Below, piece by piece: positions 10,892 through 20,620 of a stretch of 64,000 nucleotides of DNA. The stretch's first letter is position 1, and each line of letters opens with the position of its first letter. A model generated the notes under the pieces. That model did not search any database. It saw only the letters and a program-made list of their open reading frames with translations, and was not told the origin of the DNA. A program made the position numbers and the translations under genes. The DNA is from Zophobihabitans entericus (GTDB taxonomy: Bacteria > Pseudomonadota > Gammaproteobacteria > Enterobacterales > Orbaceae), in assembly GCF_011745665.1 (NCBI RefSeq), contig NZ_CP050253.1, positions 2,083,418 through 2,147,417 on the forward strand, in the 5' to 3' direction.

Positions 10892-13174
10892 TTACATTGA
10901 TTGAGTAAATGTACGTGTAATAACGTCTTGTTGTTGCTCTTTAGTTAAAGAGTTGAAACGAACCGCATAACCAGACACACGAATTGTTAATTGTGGGTAT
11001 TTTTCTGGGTGTTCCACTGCATCAAGCAATGTTTCACGGTTAAGTACGTTCACGTTTAAGTGTTGGCCACCTTCAACAGTTGCTTCGTGGTGGAAGTAAC
11101 CATCCATTAAGCCTGCTAAGTTAGCTTTACGTACATTATCATCTTTACCTAATGCGTTTGGAACGATAGAGAATGTATAAGAAATACCATCTTTAGCGTA
11201 AGCAAACGGTAGTTTAGCAACAGATGTTAATGATGCTACAGCACCTTTTTGGTCACGTCCATGCATTGGGTTTGCACCAGGTCCAAATGGAGCACCAGCG
11301 CGACGACCATCAGGAGTGTTACCTGTTTTCTTACCATATACAACGTTTGATGTAATTGTAAGAACTGATTGCGTAGGAATCGCATTACGATATGTTTTAA
11401 GTTTTTGAATTTTCTTCATGAAACGTTCAACAAGATCAACTGCGATATCATCAACACGTGGGTCGTTGTTACCAAATTGTGGGTATTCACCTTCGATTTC
11501 AAAGTCAATCGCTAAACCATCTTCATCACGAATTGTTTTAACTTTTGCATATTTGATTGCTGAAAGTGAGTCAGCTGCAACAGAAAGACCTGCAATACCA
11601 CATGCCATTGTACGAACAACGTCACGGTCATGTAGAGCCATAAGTGATGCTTCGTAGCTGTATTTATCATGCATATAGTGAATTGCATTTAGCGCAGTTA
11701 CGTATTGTTTTGCTAACCAATCCATGAAGTGATCTAAGCTGCTGAATACTTCATCAAAGTTTAGATATTCACCTTTAATTGGAGCGGTTTTTGGACCAAC
11801 TTGCATTTTAAGTTTTTCGTCCACACCGCCGTTGATTGCATATAGCAATGTTTTAGCTAAGTTTGCACGAGCACCGAAGAATTGCATTTGTTTACCAATG
11901 ATCATCGGGCTTACACAACATGCGATTGCATAGTCATCATTATTGAAATCAGGACGCATTAAATCGTCGTTTTCATATTGTAACGAAGAAGTATCGATAG
12001 ACACTTTAGCTGCATATTGTTTGAATGTAGAAGGTAATTTTTCTGACCAAAGGATAGTCATGTTTGGTTCAGGGGATGGGCCCATTGTATATAATGTATT
12101 TAAGAAACGGAAAGTTGTCTTAGTTACAAGTGTACGACCATCAACACCCATACCAGCTAGTGATTCAGTTGCCCAGATTGGGTCACCAGAGAATAGCTCA
12201 TCATACTCAGGAGTACGTAAGAAACGAACCATACGTAATTTCATTACGAAGTGGTCAATGATTTCTTGTGCTTGTTCTTCTGTAATTAAACCAGCTTTAA
12301 TATCACGGTCAAAATAGATATCAAAGAATGTTGATGTACGACCTAGAGACATCGCCGCACCATTTTGAGATTTAACTGCAGCTAAGTAACCGAAGTAAGT
12401 CCATTGAACTGCTTCTTGTGCTGTTGTAGCTGGACCAGAAATATCGTAGCCATATTTAGCAGCCATTTCTTTGATTTGACCAAGAGCACGGAATTGTTCA
12501 ACGATTTCTTCACGACGTTGCATAGTCATTTGTAAATCTACACCATTTTCAAAATCAGCTTGTAATGATGCAAATTGAGCTTGTTTGTCCGCTCTTAAGA
12601 AATCAATACCATATAGAGCAACACGACGGTAGTCACCAATGATACGACCACGGCCATAAGCATCAGGAAGACCTGTGATTACGCCTGATTTACGGCAAGC
12701 AAGGATATCTGGAGTATAGATATCAAATACGCCTTGGTTGTGAGTTTTACGGTATTCAGTGAAGATTTTTTTGATCATTGGATCAAGTTCACGACCATAA
12801 ACTTTACATGAACCTTCAACCATTTTAATACCACCAAATGGAATGATAGCGCGTTTTAATGGTTTATCAGTTTGTAAGCCAACGATTTTTTCTAAATCTT
12901 TTTCAATATAACCAGCGTCATGAGCAGTGATAGTTGAAATAACATCAGTATCAAAATCTACAGGAGCATGAGTAGCATTTTCGATCTTAATGCCATCCAT
13001 TACTTTGTCCCAAAGCTTAGTTGTTGCAGGAGTTGCACCAGCTAGGAAAGACTCATCACCCTCATAAGGCGTGTAGTTTTTTTGGATAAAATCACGGACA
13101 TCGACAGTTTTTTGCCAATCTCCACCTTTAAAGCTTCCCCAAGCTTTAGATTGTTGCTCGTTTAAATTACTCAT
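10892..13174 (-). CDS. pflB: Formate acetyltransferase (pyruvate formate-lyase)
   Basis: PflB is the glycyl-radical enzyme that turns pyruvate and CoA into acetyl-CoA and formate in fermentation. The 760-residue length equals E. coli PflB. The active-site cysteine pair is in IACCVSPM (residues about 419-420). The radical glycine is G735 in [12 protein letters not shown], followed by the invariant tail ITRTFTQSM. It starts 69 bp after focA on the same strand. Its terminator lies right behind it, so pflA is not obviously cotranscribed. Confidence 0.98.
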   Translation of the reverse strand: MSNLNEQQSKAWGSFKGGDWQKTVDVRDFIQKNYTPYEGDESFLAGATPATTKLWDKVMDGIKIENATHAPVDFDTDVISTITAHDAGYIEKDLEKIVGLQTDKPLKRAIIPFGGIKMVEGSCKVYGRELDPMIKKIFTEYRKTHNQGVFDIYTPDILACRKSGVITGLPDAYGRGRIIGDYRRVALYGIDFLRADKQAQFASLQADFENGVDLQMTMQRREEIVEQFRALGQIKEMAAKYGYDISGPATTAQEAVQWTYFGYLAAVKSQNGAAMSLGRTSTFFDIYFDRDIKAGLITEEQAQEIIDHFVMKLRMVRFLRTPEYDELFSGDPIWATESLAGMGVDGRTLVTKTTFRFLNTLYTMGPSPEPNMTILWSEKLPSTFKQYAAKVSIDTSSLQYENDDLMRPDFNNDDYAIACCVSPMIIGKQMQFFGARANLAKTLLYAINGGVDEKLKMQVGPKTAPIKGEYLNFDEVFSSLDHFMDWLAKQYVTALNAIHYMHDKYSYEASLMALHDRDVVRTMACGIAGLSVAADSLSAIKYAKVKTIRDEDGLAIDFEIEGEYPQFGNNDPRVDDIAVDLVERFMKKIQKLKTYRNAIPTQSVLTITSNVVYGKKTGNTPDGRRAGAPFGPGANPMHGRDQKGAVASLTSVAKLPFAYAKDGISYTFSIVPNALGKDDNVRKANLAGLMDGYFHHEATVEGGQHLNVNVLNRETLLDAVEHPEKYPQLTIRVSGYAVRFNSLTKEQQQDVITRTFTQSM

Positions 13175-13243
13175 ACTTTGTCACCTCAGATTTATGATAA
13201 TTCATTTATTACTTATTTAAATATTGCGCTGATTAAGCAAAAA

Positions 13244-14092
13244 TCAATGGGCCTTACGTAAATAAAGTCCAAAGTAAGTTAAGCCCACAGCTAAACCGCC
13301 AATAATATTGCCTATTGTAACAGGAATTAGGTTATTAAACACGAAATGTTCTACAGTGAGAGCACTATATGTATCGGCTGAAATCCCTATTGCCTGCCAA
13401 AACTCAGGTCCGGCAAAGTTTTGAATCACAATTCCCATAGGAATCATGAACATATTAGCAATACTATGTTCAAAGCCACTCGCGACAAACATCGCAACGG
13501 GTAAAATCATAATTAACATTTTATCAAGCAGACTACGTCCGGCATAACTCATCCATGCTGCAAGGCAAACCATAAGATTGGCCAGAATACCTAAGAAAAC
13601 TGCTTCGATAAATGTGTGATGTAATTTGTGGTCAGCCGTTTTTAAAACATTAAGTCCCCACAAACCATCTGCTGCCATATGTTGGCCGGCAAACCACATC
13701 ACCATAACAAAGATGATAGCGCCAATAAAGTTGCCAATATAAACTAACACCCAGTTTTTCAACATTTTGAACCAGGTGATTTTTTTAGTGGCTTTAGGAA
13801 CAATAGTTAATACAGTTGAAGTAAAGAGGTCTGCACCACAACAAACGACAAGCATAAGTCCCATTGAGAAGCAGATACCGCCAACGAGTTTAGCCAGTCC
13901 CCAGGCGACACCGCCAGTGCCTGTGGTTACAGTAATATAGAAAACAAATGCAATCGAGATGAAAATACCTGCAGTAATTGCTGAAAAGATCGTGGTTAAG
14001 GATTTTTTATTAACTTTATAAAGTCCGATATTTTCTGCAACTTTGGTCATTTCGGCTGGCGATAATGAATCCAAAATTTTGTCAGTACTCAA
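13244..14092 (-). CDS. focA: Formate transporter FocA (FNT family)
   Basis: FocA is the inner-membrane pentameric channel that moves formate in and out during fermentation. The 282-residue protein has six membrane segments and the family signatures GIFISIAFVFYITV, FVASGFEHSIANMF and the FNNLIPVTIGNIIGG loop. It is first in the focA-pflB transcription unit. The neighbouring ycaO in the same orientation matches the E. coli arrangement. A candidate FNR site lies 53 bp upstream of the ATG. Confidence 0.96.
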   Translation of the reverse strand: MSTDKILDSLSPAEMTKVAENIGLYKVNKKSLTTIFSAITAGIFISIAFVFYITVTTGTGGVAWGLAKLVGGICFSMGLMLVVCCGADLFTSTVLTIVPKATKKITWFKMLKNWVLVYIGNFIGAIIFVMVMWFAGQHMAADGLWGLNVLKTADHKLHHTFIEAVFLGILANLMVCLAAWMSYAGRSLLDKMLIMILPVAMFVASGFEHSIANMFMIPMGIVIQNFAGPEFWQAIGISADTYSALTVEHFVFNNLIPVTIGNIIGGLAVGLTYFGLYLRKAH

Positions 14093-14144
14093 ACTAACCC
14101 CTCAAAAATACTATTTTTTATGGGGTCATTAGTATACTCGGAAT

Positions 14145-14158
14145 TTGAACTAGATCAC
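14145..14158 (-). promoter_or_regulatory. Candidate FNR site upstream of focA
   Basis: TTGAACTAGATCAC matches the FNR consensus TTGAT-N4-ATCAA at 8 of 10 fixed positions. On the minus strand a possible -10 (CATAAA) ends 35 bp from the centre of the site, the spacing of an FNR-activated class II promoter. A stronger-looking hexamer, TATACT, lies closer and would place the site over the -35 instead. Anaerobic control of focA-pfl by FNR is established in E. coli; here it is inferred. Confidence 0.45.
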
Positions 14159-14233
14159 TATATTTTGTAAAAATAATTTATATAAAATGTTGGCGTAAAT
14201 TATGCTTTATGAATATGAATCTTCACAATATTT

Positions 14234-14250
14234 CCGACTAAATTAGTCGG
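14234..14250. repeat. 17-bp perfect inverted repeat between focA and the TMEM175 gene
   Basis: CCGACTAAATTAGTCGG has perfect 8-bp arms around one A. It lies 44 bp past the stop of the TMEM175-like gene and about 140 bp upstream of focA. Neither side has a T-run, so it is a poor intrinsic terminator and might instead be an operator. Confidence 0.45.
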
Positions 14251-14293
14251 TTAATTGTTGTGGCTTTCTTGTTATCCATTAAAAATCATAAGG

Positions 14294-14893
14294 TTATTCT
14301 TCGGATTGAATCTCTTCTTTGTCCATCAAATGTTCAATTCGGGTATCTGGGATGATCCACATGATGGCAACAATGACATAAAAAACGATAGCAATCCAGG
14401 CATTTAACAGACCAAATAATATACCGCACAGATAAAGGACAACAGAAAGCTTTCCTTTGATATCTCTTCCTAACGCTTTTTTAAGTAATGAATGTTGACC
14501 CTGAGACGCAATAATTAAACGTTGTAACATATAGAAAGCAATTGCGGACATGAGCAGAATTACACCATAAATACTGGTAGAGAGAAGGGCGAAGTTAGTT
14601 TCTCCCATCCAGCTGGTACTGAACGGAATTAAAGATAGCCAGAATAATAAGTGGGTATTAGCCCATAGAATTTTACCGCTTACCTGTTTCACTGTTGCAA
14701 ACAGGTGATGATGATTATTCCAGTAAAGCCCCACATAAATAAAACTGAGAACGTAGCTGAAAAAATGAGGAAGAAGATGAACGATAGAGCTGATATCTGC
14801 CTGACGAGGTGCTTTTAGTTCTAACACCATAATAGTGATAATAATAGCAAGTACACCATCACTAAATGCTTCAACACGGTTTTTAGTAAACAT
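14294..14893 (-). CDS. TMEM175-family (DUF1211) potassium-channel-like membrane protein
   Basis: The product is about 199 residues with six predicted membrane segments. It has the family signature R-x3-FSDG (RVEAFSDGVLAIIITIMVLE) in the first helix. Bacterial TMEM175 homologues form tetrameric K+-selective leak channels; physiological roles are mostly unknown. The start chosen is the second of two close ATGs, because AGGG lies 6 nt before it but only directly against the first. It is a single gene between focA and ycaO, with a TATACT -10-like hexamer about 55 bp upstream. Confidence 0.85.
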   Translation of the reverse strand: MFTKNRVEAFSDGVLAIIITIMVLELKAPRQADISSIVHLLPHFFSYVLSFIYVGLYWNNHHHLFATVKQVSGKILWANTHLLFWLSLIPFSTSWMGETNFALLSTSIYGVILLMSAIAFYMLQRLIIASQGQHSLLKKALGRDIKGKLSVVLYLCGILFGLLNAWIAIVFYVIVAIMWIIPDTRIEHLMDKEEIQSEE

Positions 14894-15010
14894 ATACATC
14901 CCTGTTATAGTTAAATTTCTACATCCTGTAGAAATACTAAACTTGGTTAGAGTATACGCCAGATTAATAGACCCGGTAAGTATTATTGCTCTGGCGTATT
15001 TTATTTTTAA

Positions 15011-16759
15011 CTAAACTTTTAAAGCAGTATGAAGTTTTTGATAAACGCTCATTAAGTTCTGATGAACTGGTAATTGATGTAAATCAGTATTAATAGCAAA
15101 TAAGCCTTCAAATTTTATTTTACCTTGAACAACTTGCCACATTTTATTGACACATTCTTCACCATACATTTTATTAAAAGCAGGTTGATATTGTCCGAAC
15201 TGTTTTACTTTACGTGAAAGTGCAAACTCTACCAGTGTTTTTAAACAACGATAGTCATGATTACGCTCGGCACTAAAAATTGACTGATTAAACTCAATCG
15301 TCCAGTCGACCCACTCTAATGCCTGTTCTAAATCACCACCAGCCAGAGCCAGCATTCCTTTTAACTCGCCTATTCGTAAAGTATACCAAGCATTATTTGC
15401 CCCGGTGGCCAGTCCAAGTAGTTCACGTACACGAGCAAAATCGTCTAAACTGTCATCATCAAGTTGCTCAATCAGTGCCAGATATTCTCTTTTTGGTAAT
15501 TTTGATTTAGGCAGTGATAAAATGGTATCTCGCCAGTGAATTGCCATATTATTATTGGCAAGAATCAAGTCTTCTGGCGGATAGATTTCAGACATGCCAA
15601 CAGCTAAAATGCGGCAAGTATAAACACCAAGGTGTTCATAATCCATAATGAGAACTTCAGTTTTCTGTTTATTCATAATTTGCATTAAATTAGCGAATTC
15701 TTGTTTTGTTTCACCACTAAAATTCCAGTGTACAAACGGATAATCAGCATCTTTTTTAAACAGGTCCCATGAGATAGAACCACTGGAGTCAATAAAGTGA
15801 GTCTCTAAATTACTTAAATCAGCTACATCATCATTATCAAAACTTGGTGGTGAGAAAACATCTAAATCTTTGAGGCTACGACCTTGTAAAAGTTCTGTTA
15901 CTGTTCTTTCCAGTGCTACGCCAAAATCAGGATGTGCACCGAAAGAGGCAAAACAGGTACCGTTTTTAGGATTAAATAGAACCACACAAATAACCGGATA
16001 GACACCACCTAACGAACAATCATAACAATAAAGCGGGAAGCCTTCTTGTTCCAGAGTAGCAATAGCTTCAAAAACATTTGGGTAACTTTTTAAAATATCA
16101 GTTGGGATTTCAGGCAGGCTAATTGCTTCTGCAATGACTTTATTTTTTATCGCGCGTTCAAAGATTTCAGATAGCGCCTGAACACGCGCTTCATTTTGTG
16201 TATTACCTGCCGCCATACCATTAGAGGCGTAGAGGTTAGCAATTAAATTAACGGGTACATAAACTGTTTTTTGATCAGATTGTTGGACAAAGGGCAGGGC
16301 GCAAATGCCACGTTCCATATTACTGGATTGTAAATCGATTAAGTCACGACCTGTCAGCTCATTATCAGGATCATAAAACTTTAATAGTTTTTTAGATAAT
16401 AAGCCTTTTGGCAAACCTTCTTCATCATCAATAGCAAACCATTTTTCATTTGGGTAATGTACAAAATCAGCATCAGCATTTTTTTGTCCCAAATAAAAGT
16501 CAGAAAAATAGTAATTCGTCGATAAACGCTCAAAATATTCACCAAGCGCTGAAGCTAAGGCTGATTTTTTGCTGCTGCCTTTACCATTAGAAAAACAGAG
16601 AGGGCACTCAACATTTTGAATATGCACCGACCAGACATTTGGCACAGGGTTAAGCCATGAGGCTTCTTTGGCTTCTAAATTAAACTTTTTTAATTGTTTT
16701 TGGAAATAATTGATAGAGTCTTCAAGTGCCGCGTCTTTACCGGGAATATAGGTTTTCAT
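15011..16759 (-). CDS. ycaO: YcaO protein, partner in ribosomal protein S12 methylthiolation
   Basis: YcaO-domain proteins are ATP-dependent cyclodehydratase-like enzymes. The E. coli member is needed for RimO-dependent beta-methylthiolation of S12 Asp89. The 582-residue product matches E. coli YcaO (586) in length and layout. The YcaO ATP-binding domain comes first (NGKGSSKKSALASALGEYFE, AAGNTQNEARVQALSEIFER), then a helical C-terminal part of about 180 residues. No precursor peptide or maturase gene lies nearby, so a RiPP role is unlikely. It sits next to the focA-pfl block as in E. coli. Confidence 0.92.
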   Translation of the reverse strand: MKTYIPGKDAALEDSINYFQKQLKKFNLEAKEASWLNPVPNVWSVHIQNVECPLCFSNGKGSSKKSALASALGEYFERLSTNYYFSDFYLGQKNADADFVHYPNEKWFAIDDEEGLPKGLLSKKLLKFYDPDNELTGRDLIDLQSSNMERGICALPFVQQSDQKTVYVPVNLIANLYASNGMAAGNTQNEARVQALSEIFERAIKNKVIAEAISLPEIPTDILKSYPNVFEAIATLEQEGFPLYCYDCSLGGVYPVICVVLFNPKNGTCFASFGAHPDFGVALERTVTELLQGRSLKDLDVFSPPSFDNDDVADLSNLETHFIDSSGSISWDLFKKDADYPFVHWNFSGETKQEFANLMQIMNKQKTEVLIMDYEHLGVYTCRILAVGMSEIYPPEDLILANNNMAIHWRDTILSLPKSKLPKREYLALIEQLDDDSLDDFARVRELLGLATGANNAWYTLRIGELKGMLALAGGDLEQALEWVDWTIEFNQSIFSAERNHDYRCLKTLVEFALSRKVKQFGQYQPAFNKMYGEECVNKMWQVVQGKIKFEGLFAINTDLHQLPVHQNLMSVYQKLHTALKV

Positions 16760-16849
16760 TATAAAAATCTCATTTAGAGTATAAAAGTATTGATTAATTA
16801 GCAGGTTTCATTTTTAATAGCTGCCCATAATAATATAAACAGGTATAAA

Positions 16850-16867
16850 AATAGAGTATACTCTATT
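16850..16867. promoter_or_regulatory. 18-bp perfect palindrome, candidate operator
   Basis: AATAGAGTATACTCTATT is perfectly self-complementary. It lies 47 bp before the DUF4282 gene and about 90 bp upstream of the divergent ycaO. A -10-like TTATACTAT follows it on the plus strand. It could bind a dimeric repressor, but no regulator gene lies next to it. Confidence 0.4.
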
Positions 16868-16913
16868 CGTTATACTATTAAATTGCATCATATCATTAAT
16901 ATAGGAATTAATT

Positions 16914-17297
16914 ATGAAAAAGCCTGATTGTAAATTTAAATGTAATTTTGATTTTAAAGAATTATTATTTTTTAACCGTTTAGTTATGCCACAAATCCTG
17001 ACAGTTATTTACTGGATTGCGCTTGTTGGTGTTGTGTTATCTGGTATTTTCTTTATGCGATTCAGCTTCTTTGGTGGATTAATGCAAATCATCATCGGCG
17101 CTATTGGTGTGCGTATCTCATTTGAACTTATTTGTGTAGTATTTAGCATTAATCGTAATTTAGAGAAGCTAGTTGCTCTTCAATCAGGTGAGAAAGTTGA
17201 AGACTGTAAAGACTCAGTTTGTTGTAGTAAACAAGAAGAGATTGTGACAGAAACAAGTTCAGAAGAAAAACCTTCTGAAGAAGACAAATCTGAATAA
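16914..17297 (+). CDS. DUF4282 small membrane protein
   Basis: This 127-residue protein has a short charged N-terminus with CKFKC. A conserved core follows (FKELLFFNRLVMPQILTVIYWI, two membrane helices, then IGVRISFELICVVF), as in DUF4282 proteins. The tail of about 35 residues is acidic and rich in Glu and Ser. Function is unknown in the family. The pair of N-terminal cysteines and a CC in the tail are unusual for it. The gene ends 5 bp from the convergent yadS stop. Confidence 0.75.
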   Translation: MKKPDCKFKCNFDFKELLFFNRLVMPQILTVIYWIALVGVVLSGIFFMRFSFFGGLMQIIIGAIGVRISFELICVVFSINRNLEKLVALQSGEKVEDCKDSVCCSKQEEIVTETSSEEKPSEEDKSE

Positions 17298-17301
17298 TAA
17301 T

Positions 17302-17934
17302 CTATTGTTTATGCTTGGCACTTACGGTTGGTAATTGTAAGTGCCAGCAGATGGCTAAGAAACGAATCGTTAAGATTGTCACCATTCCAAGCAACATCGA
17401 ATTTTCTAAGTTTAAACCAAAATATTCATACGCAGAAACATGTACCATACCACCGGCAATACAGGCTGTTGCATAGATATCTACTCTAAACACCATGGGT
17501 ACTTCTCTGGCCAGCACATCACGCAGAACACCACCACCCACACCAGTTAAGACACCCATACAAATCGCGACTAAACCATTAACATCTGAAGCGATAGCTT
17601 TATTTACACCAATACCAACAAAAACGGATAAACCAACGGCATCAAAGCTGGACAGAATCCATTTAGGATAATTAATAAATGAAGTGTATCGGATAAATAA
17701 AATAGAGATCATAGAAACGACAATAGCTACAACTAAATCAGTTGAATCTGTAACCCAAAAGATAGGTCCATGATCCAGAATAATATCCCGGATAGTTCCA
17801 CCACCAACTGCTGTCATTACCCCTAGAATAATTGCGCCAAAAGGATCCATGCCAGCTTTTGCTGCAACGAGCACGCCGGAAATCGCAAATACCGCTGTTC
17901 CTAAAATATCCAGCCAGAAGAAGAGTTGTGTCAT
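17302..17934 (-). CDS. yadS: TRIC-family (UPF0126) cation channel YadS
   Basis: The 210-residue inner-membrane protein has two repeats of the UPF0126 domain, each with a glycine-rich GVMTAVGGGTIRDI / GVLTGVGGGVLRDVL motif. Bacterial members form trimeric channels related to animal TRIC K+ channels. The ATG at 17934 gives the usual N-terminus MTQLFFWLDILGTAVFAISG; a TTG three codons earlier is in frame. It lies 19 bp downstream of mtnN. In E. coli mtnN-btuF-yadS are together; btuF is missing here. Confidence 0.88.
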   Translation of the reverse strand: MTQLFFWLDILGTAVFAISGVLVAAKAGMDPFGAIILGVMTAVGGGTIRDIILDHGPIFWVTDSTDLVVAIVVSMISILFIRYTSFINYPKWILSSFDAVGLSVFVGIGVNKAIASDVNGLVAICMGVLTGVGGGVLRDVLAREVPMVFRVDIYATACIAGGMVHVSAYEYFGLNLENSMLLGMVTILTIRFLAICWHLQLPTVSAKHKQ

Positions 17935-17952
17935 GTGTATCAACCAAAAATA

Positions 17953-18654
17953 TTAACGATGAGAAGTCATCTTTGAAATCATTGTTTCAACAATTAGGGA
18001 TGACTGTTTTGCTGCAATAGGTAGAAATTCATCAAAACTCATTGGTGAAGCTTTATCCGCTACATCAGAAATTGCTCTCACTACCACAAAAGGAATATTA
18101 AATAATGAGCAGACATGACCAATAGCGGCGGCTTCCATCTCAACAGCAATCGCATTTGGGAAATTGTGTTGAATTAATTGTAATGGTTTATCACCATGAA
18201 TAAAAGCATCGCCACTGCAAATGAGTCCTTGTACTGCGTGCAAATTATGTTGTTCAATACTATCTATCGCTAATTGTTGAGAAGTATGATCTGCTTTAAA
18301 TGTCGCCGGACAGCCGGCCATTTGACCAAGCTGATATCCAAATGCGGTAACATCAGCATCGTGATAACAAACTTCAGTAGAAACGACGATATCACCAATA
18401 TTAAGCGATTGATGAAGTCCACCTGCAGACCCGGTATTGATCACCACGTCTATGCCAAATTGATTGAGCAGAAGTGCCGTTCCTGTAGCCGCCGCAACTT
18501 TACCAATTCCAGACTTAAGTAGAGTGACATCTGTACCATTTAATTGGCCAGAATAGAACTCGAAACCGGCAATAGTGCGAGTTTCACAATTTTTGATTTT
18601 ACTACGTAGAATATGCGCTTCTTCATCCATTGCAGCGATAATGGCAATTTTCAT
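17953..18654 (-). CDS. mtnN: 5'-methylthioadenosine/S-adenosylhomocysteine nucleosidase
   Basis: MtnN (Pfs) hydrolyses methylthioadenosine, S-adenosylhomocysteine and 5'-deoxyadenosine. It is important for SAM recycling and for AI-2 precursor formation. The 233-residue protein keeps the catalytic set: E12 ([11 protein letters not shown]), E174 ([10 protein letters not shown]) and D197 (RAISDVAD). The NTGSAGGL loop is also present. It is first in a two-gene unit with yadS, and the ybbO gene diverges from it. Confidence 0.96.
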   Translation of the reverse strand: MKIAIIAAMDEEAHILRSKIKNCETRTIAGFEFYSGQLNGTDVTLLKSGIGKVAAATGTALLLNQFGIDVVINTGSAGGLHQSLNIGDIVVSTEVCYHDADVTAFGYQLGQMAGCPATFKADHTSQQLAIDSIEQHNLHAVQGLICSGDAFIHGDKPLQLIQHNFPNAIAVEMEAAAIGHVCSLFNIPFVVVRAISDVADKASPMSFDEFLPIAAKQSSLIVETMISKMTSHR

Positions 18655-18736
18655 GCGGGACCTGTGAGTTTAACTAGTTTGCGTGCTATGATAACGCCTA
18701 GTGTAATGACAATTCAATAATGCTTAAGGAATTATT

Positions 18737-19507
18737 TTGAAATCAGTATTAATTACCGGTTGTTCAAGTGGCATAGGTCTGGTTGCTGCCAATGGATTAC
18801 GTGAACGTGGATATCGGGTTATCGCTTCTTGTCGTAAGCAGAGTGACTTTGATTCGCTTATCACTCAAGGATTTGAAACAGTATTACTTGATCTGGATAA
18901 TTCGCAGTCTATTCAACTGGCTGCAGAACAGGTTTTGTCACTCACTAATAATAACTTATACGCTATATTCAATAATGCCGGTTTTGGGGTTTATGGGCCA
19001 CTGATGACAGTGAGCCGTCAACAGCTGGAACAGCAATTTGCGACTAACTTTTTTGGTTTGCATGAGTTAACACAATATCTGCTGCCAGCAATGAAATCTC
19101 AGGGAACAGGGCGAATTATTCAAATGAGCTCGATTATGGGCTTTATTTCTACACCGGGGCGTGGTGCTTATGCGGCAAGTAAATATGCGGTTGAAGCCTG
19201 GTCAGATGCCTTAAGACTGGAACTCTATAATACTAATATCAAAGTCTGTTTAATTGAACCGGGGCCGATTAATACTCATTTCTCACAAAATGTAAATCAA
19301 ACGCAGCAACAAAATATTGTTAAAAACCCACCAATAGCTAAACGTTTTGCATTACCACCAGAGGCAATTTTACCTATTTTATATCACGCGTTGGAGAAAG
19401 CTTCTCCCAAAGTAAGATATCGGGTTACGTTGGTTACTAAGGCGACAGCAATATTAAAACGAGTATTGCCGGATAAGTTAATGGATTTAATATTAAAAAG
19501 TAAATAA
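18737..19507 (+). CDS. ybbO: Short-chain dehydrogenase/reductase, YbbO type
   Basis: A classical SDR of 256 residues, with TGCSSGIG nucleotide-binding loop, NNAG, a catalytic serine in MSSIMGF and YAASK. The C-terminal extension (PPEAILPILYHALEKASPKVRY) resembles YbbO, an NADP-dependent aldehyde reductase of E. coli. The start is TTG, supported by AAGGA six bases upstream. cnoX (ybbN) follows 84 bp later, the same pairing as in E. coli, which supports the YbbO assignment. Substrate remains inferred. Confidence 0.85.
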   Translation: MKSVLITGCSSGIGLVAANGLRERGYRVIASCRKQSDFDSLITQGFETVLLDLDNSQSIQLAAEQVLSLTNNNLYAIFNNAGFGVYGPLMTVSRQQLEQQFATNFFGLHELTQYLLPAMKSQGTGRIIQMSSIMGFISTPGRGAYAASKYAVEAWSDALRLELYNTNIKVCLIEPGPINTHFSQNVNQTQQQNIVKNPPIAKRFALPPEAILPILYHALEKASPKVRYRVTLVTKATAILKRVLPDKLMDLILKSK

Positions 19508-19591
19508 AAGATGACCACGGCTCTTGAATTGAGAGTAAGACAACGCAATGTTAGATAAATCATCATAAATAAAATATATGGTATTTAAATT

Positions 19592-20461
19592 ATGCAGAAT
19601 CAGTTTATTGTTAATGTAACCGAACAAAATATCCAACAGGTGATTACCGAATCAACTCAAAAACCAGTGCTTTTCTATTTCTGGTCTGAGCGTAGCCCTC
19701 ATTGCGTAGAGTTAACAGCGACACTGACTCAACTGGCCAATGATTACGCAGGTAAATTTGTCCTGGCTATGCTCAATTGTGACGAACAGAGAATGCTGGC
19801 AGGTCAGTTTGGTTTACGGGCAATTCCAACAGTTTATTTATTTCAAAATGGTCAACCAGTAGACGGGTTTGAAGGACCACAACCGGCAGAAGTAGTAAAT
19901 CAACTGCTGGATAAAGTTCTGCCTAATGAAGATGAACTCAAACTTGTTGAAGGGCAAAGTTTGCTGGTAGAAGAGAAATATGCTGAAGCATTAGTGTTGC
20001 TTAATCAGGCATGGCTCGCTTTGAAAGATACTAATGGCAGAACACGTTCAGACATTGGTCTTTTAGTTGCTAAAGCACAAATTCAGTTAAAACAAATTGA
20101 TGATGCTAAACAGACTTTAGCAACCATTCCTCTGCAAGATCAGGATACTGTTTATCAAGGGCTGGTAGCGGAAATTGAATTACTGGAGCAAGCAGCAGAT
20201 TCGCCAGAGATTCAACATCTACAACAGCAGTTAGCAGAACAACCTAATAATTATGAAGTGATGATTCAACTGGCCTTACAACTGCATCAGGTGGGTCGTA
20301 ATGAGGAAGCTCTGGAATTGCTCTTTACGCCACTACAAAAAGATTTAAATATTCAGGATGGTCAGGTGAAAAAGACGCTGATGGATATTTTATCCGCACT
20401 TGGTACGGCCAATCCACTAGCCGGAACTTATAGAAGAAAACTTTATTCGCTCTTGTACTAA
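19592..20461 (+). CDS. cnoX: Chaperedoxin CnoX (YbbN)
   Basis: CnoX combines a thioredoxin-fold domain with a TPR-like C-terminal domain. In E. coli it protects proteins from oxidative aggregation and passes them to GroEL or DnaK. The 289-residue product has WSERSPHC at 31-38, where E. coli has SQHC. It therefore keeps a single cysteine (C38) and lacks a thioredoxin CxxC. Residues about 120-289 are helical repeats ([18 protein letters not shown]). It lies downstream of ybbO and ends at an unusual hairpin. Confidence 0.92.
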   Translation: MQNQFIVNVTEQNIQQVITESTQKPVLFYFWSERSPHCVELTATLTQLANDYAGKFVLAMLNCDEQRMLAGQFGLRAIPTVYLFQNGQPVDGFEGPQPAEVVNQLLDKVLPNEDELKLVEGQSLLVEEKYAEALVLLNQAWLALKDTNGRTRSDIGLLVAKAQIQLKQIDDAKQTLATIPLQDQDTVYQGLVAEIELLEQAADSPEIQHLQQQLAEQPNNYEVMIQLALQLHQVGRNEEALELLFTPLQKDLNIQDGQVKKTLMDILSALGTANPLAGTYRRKLYSLLY

Positions 20462-20473
20462 CTCCCATCTGAA

Positions 20474-20506
20474 CTGGCACTTTATGCTGTAATTGTAAAG
20501 TGCCAG
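20474..20506. repeat. Perfect 11-bp hairpin after cnoX
   Basis: CTGGCACTTTA and TAAAGTGCCAG are separated by 11 bp, starting 12 bp after the cnoX stop. No U-run follows, so it may be an mRNA 3'-end stabiliser or a weak terminator. Confidence 0.5.
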
Positions 20507-20620
20507 CCCTTAAAAATATTTACACTTTCGTAAATATTAAACTACATTTTCTGTCAGACATCCTTTTATTAACTTTTTAGTGTATAATCACGCCCACTTA
20601 TTAATTTACTTATCAATTAT

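Noticed and set aside
11943-12317. 124-codon frame antisense to pflB
   Set aside because: pflB is strongly conserved over this stretch; the antisense frame has no ribosome site or recognisable product.
15011-16759. YcaO as part of a RiPP (azole peptide) cluster
   Set aside because: Length and two-part layout are those of the E. coli S12-modification YcaO, the gene is in the conserved pfl neighbourhood, and no precursor, dehydrogenase or exporter gene is adjacent.
14949-16861. Shared motif AGAGTATAC upstream of the TMEM175-like gene, ycaO and the DUF4282 gene, first read as a common operator
   Set aside because: On the minus strand it reads TATACTCT; TATACT is an ordinary -10 hexamer and recurs before other genes (focA, yaiI). 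Only the full 18-bp palindrome at 16850 is kept.
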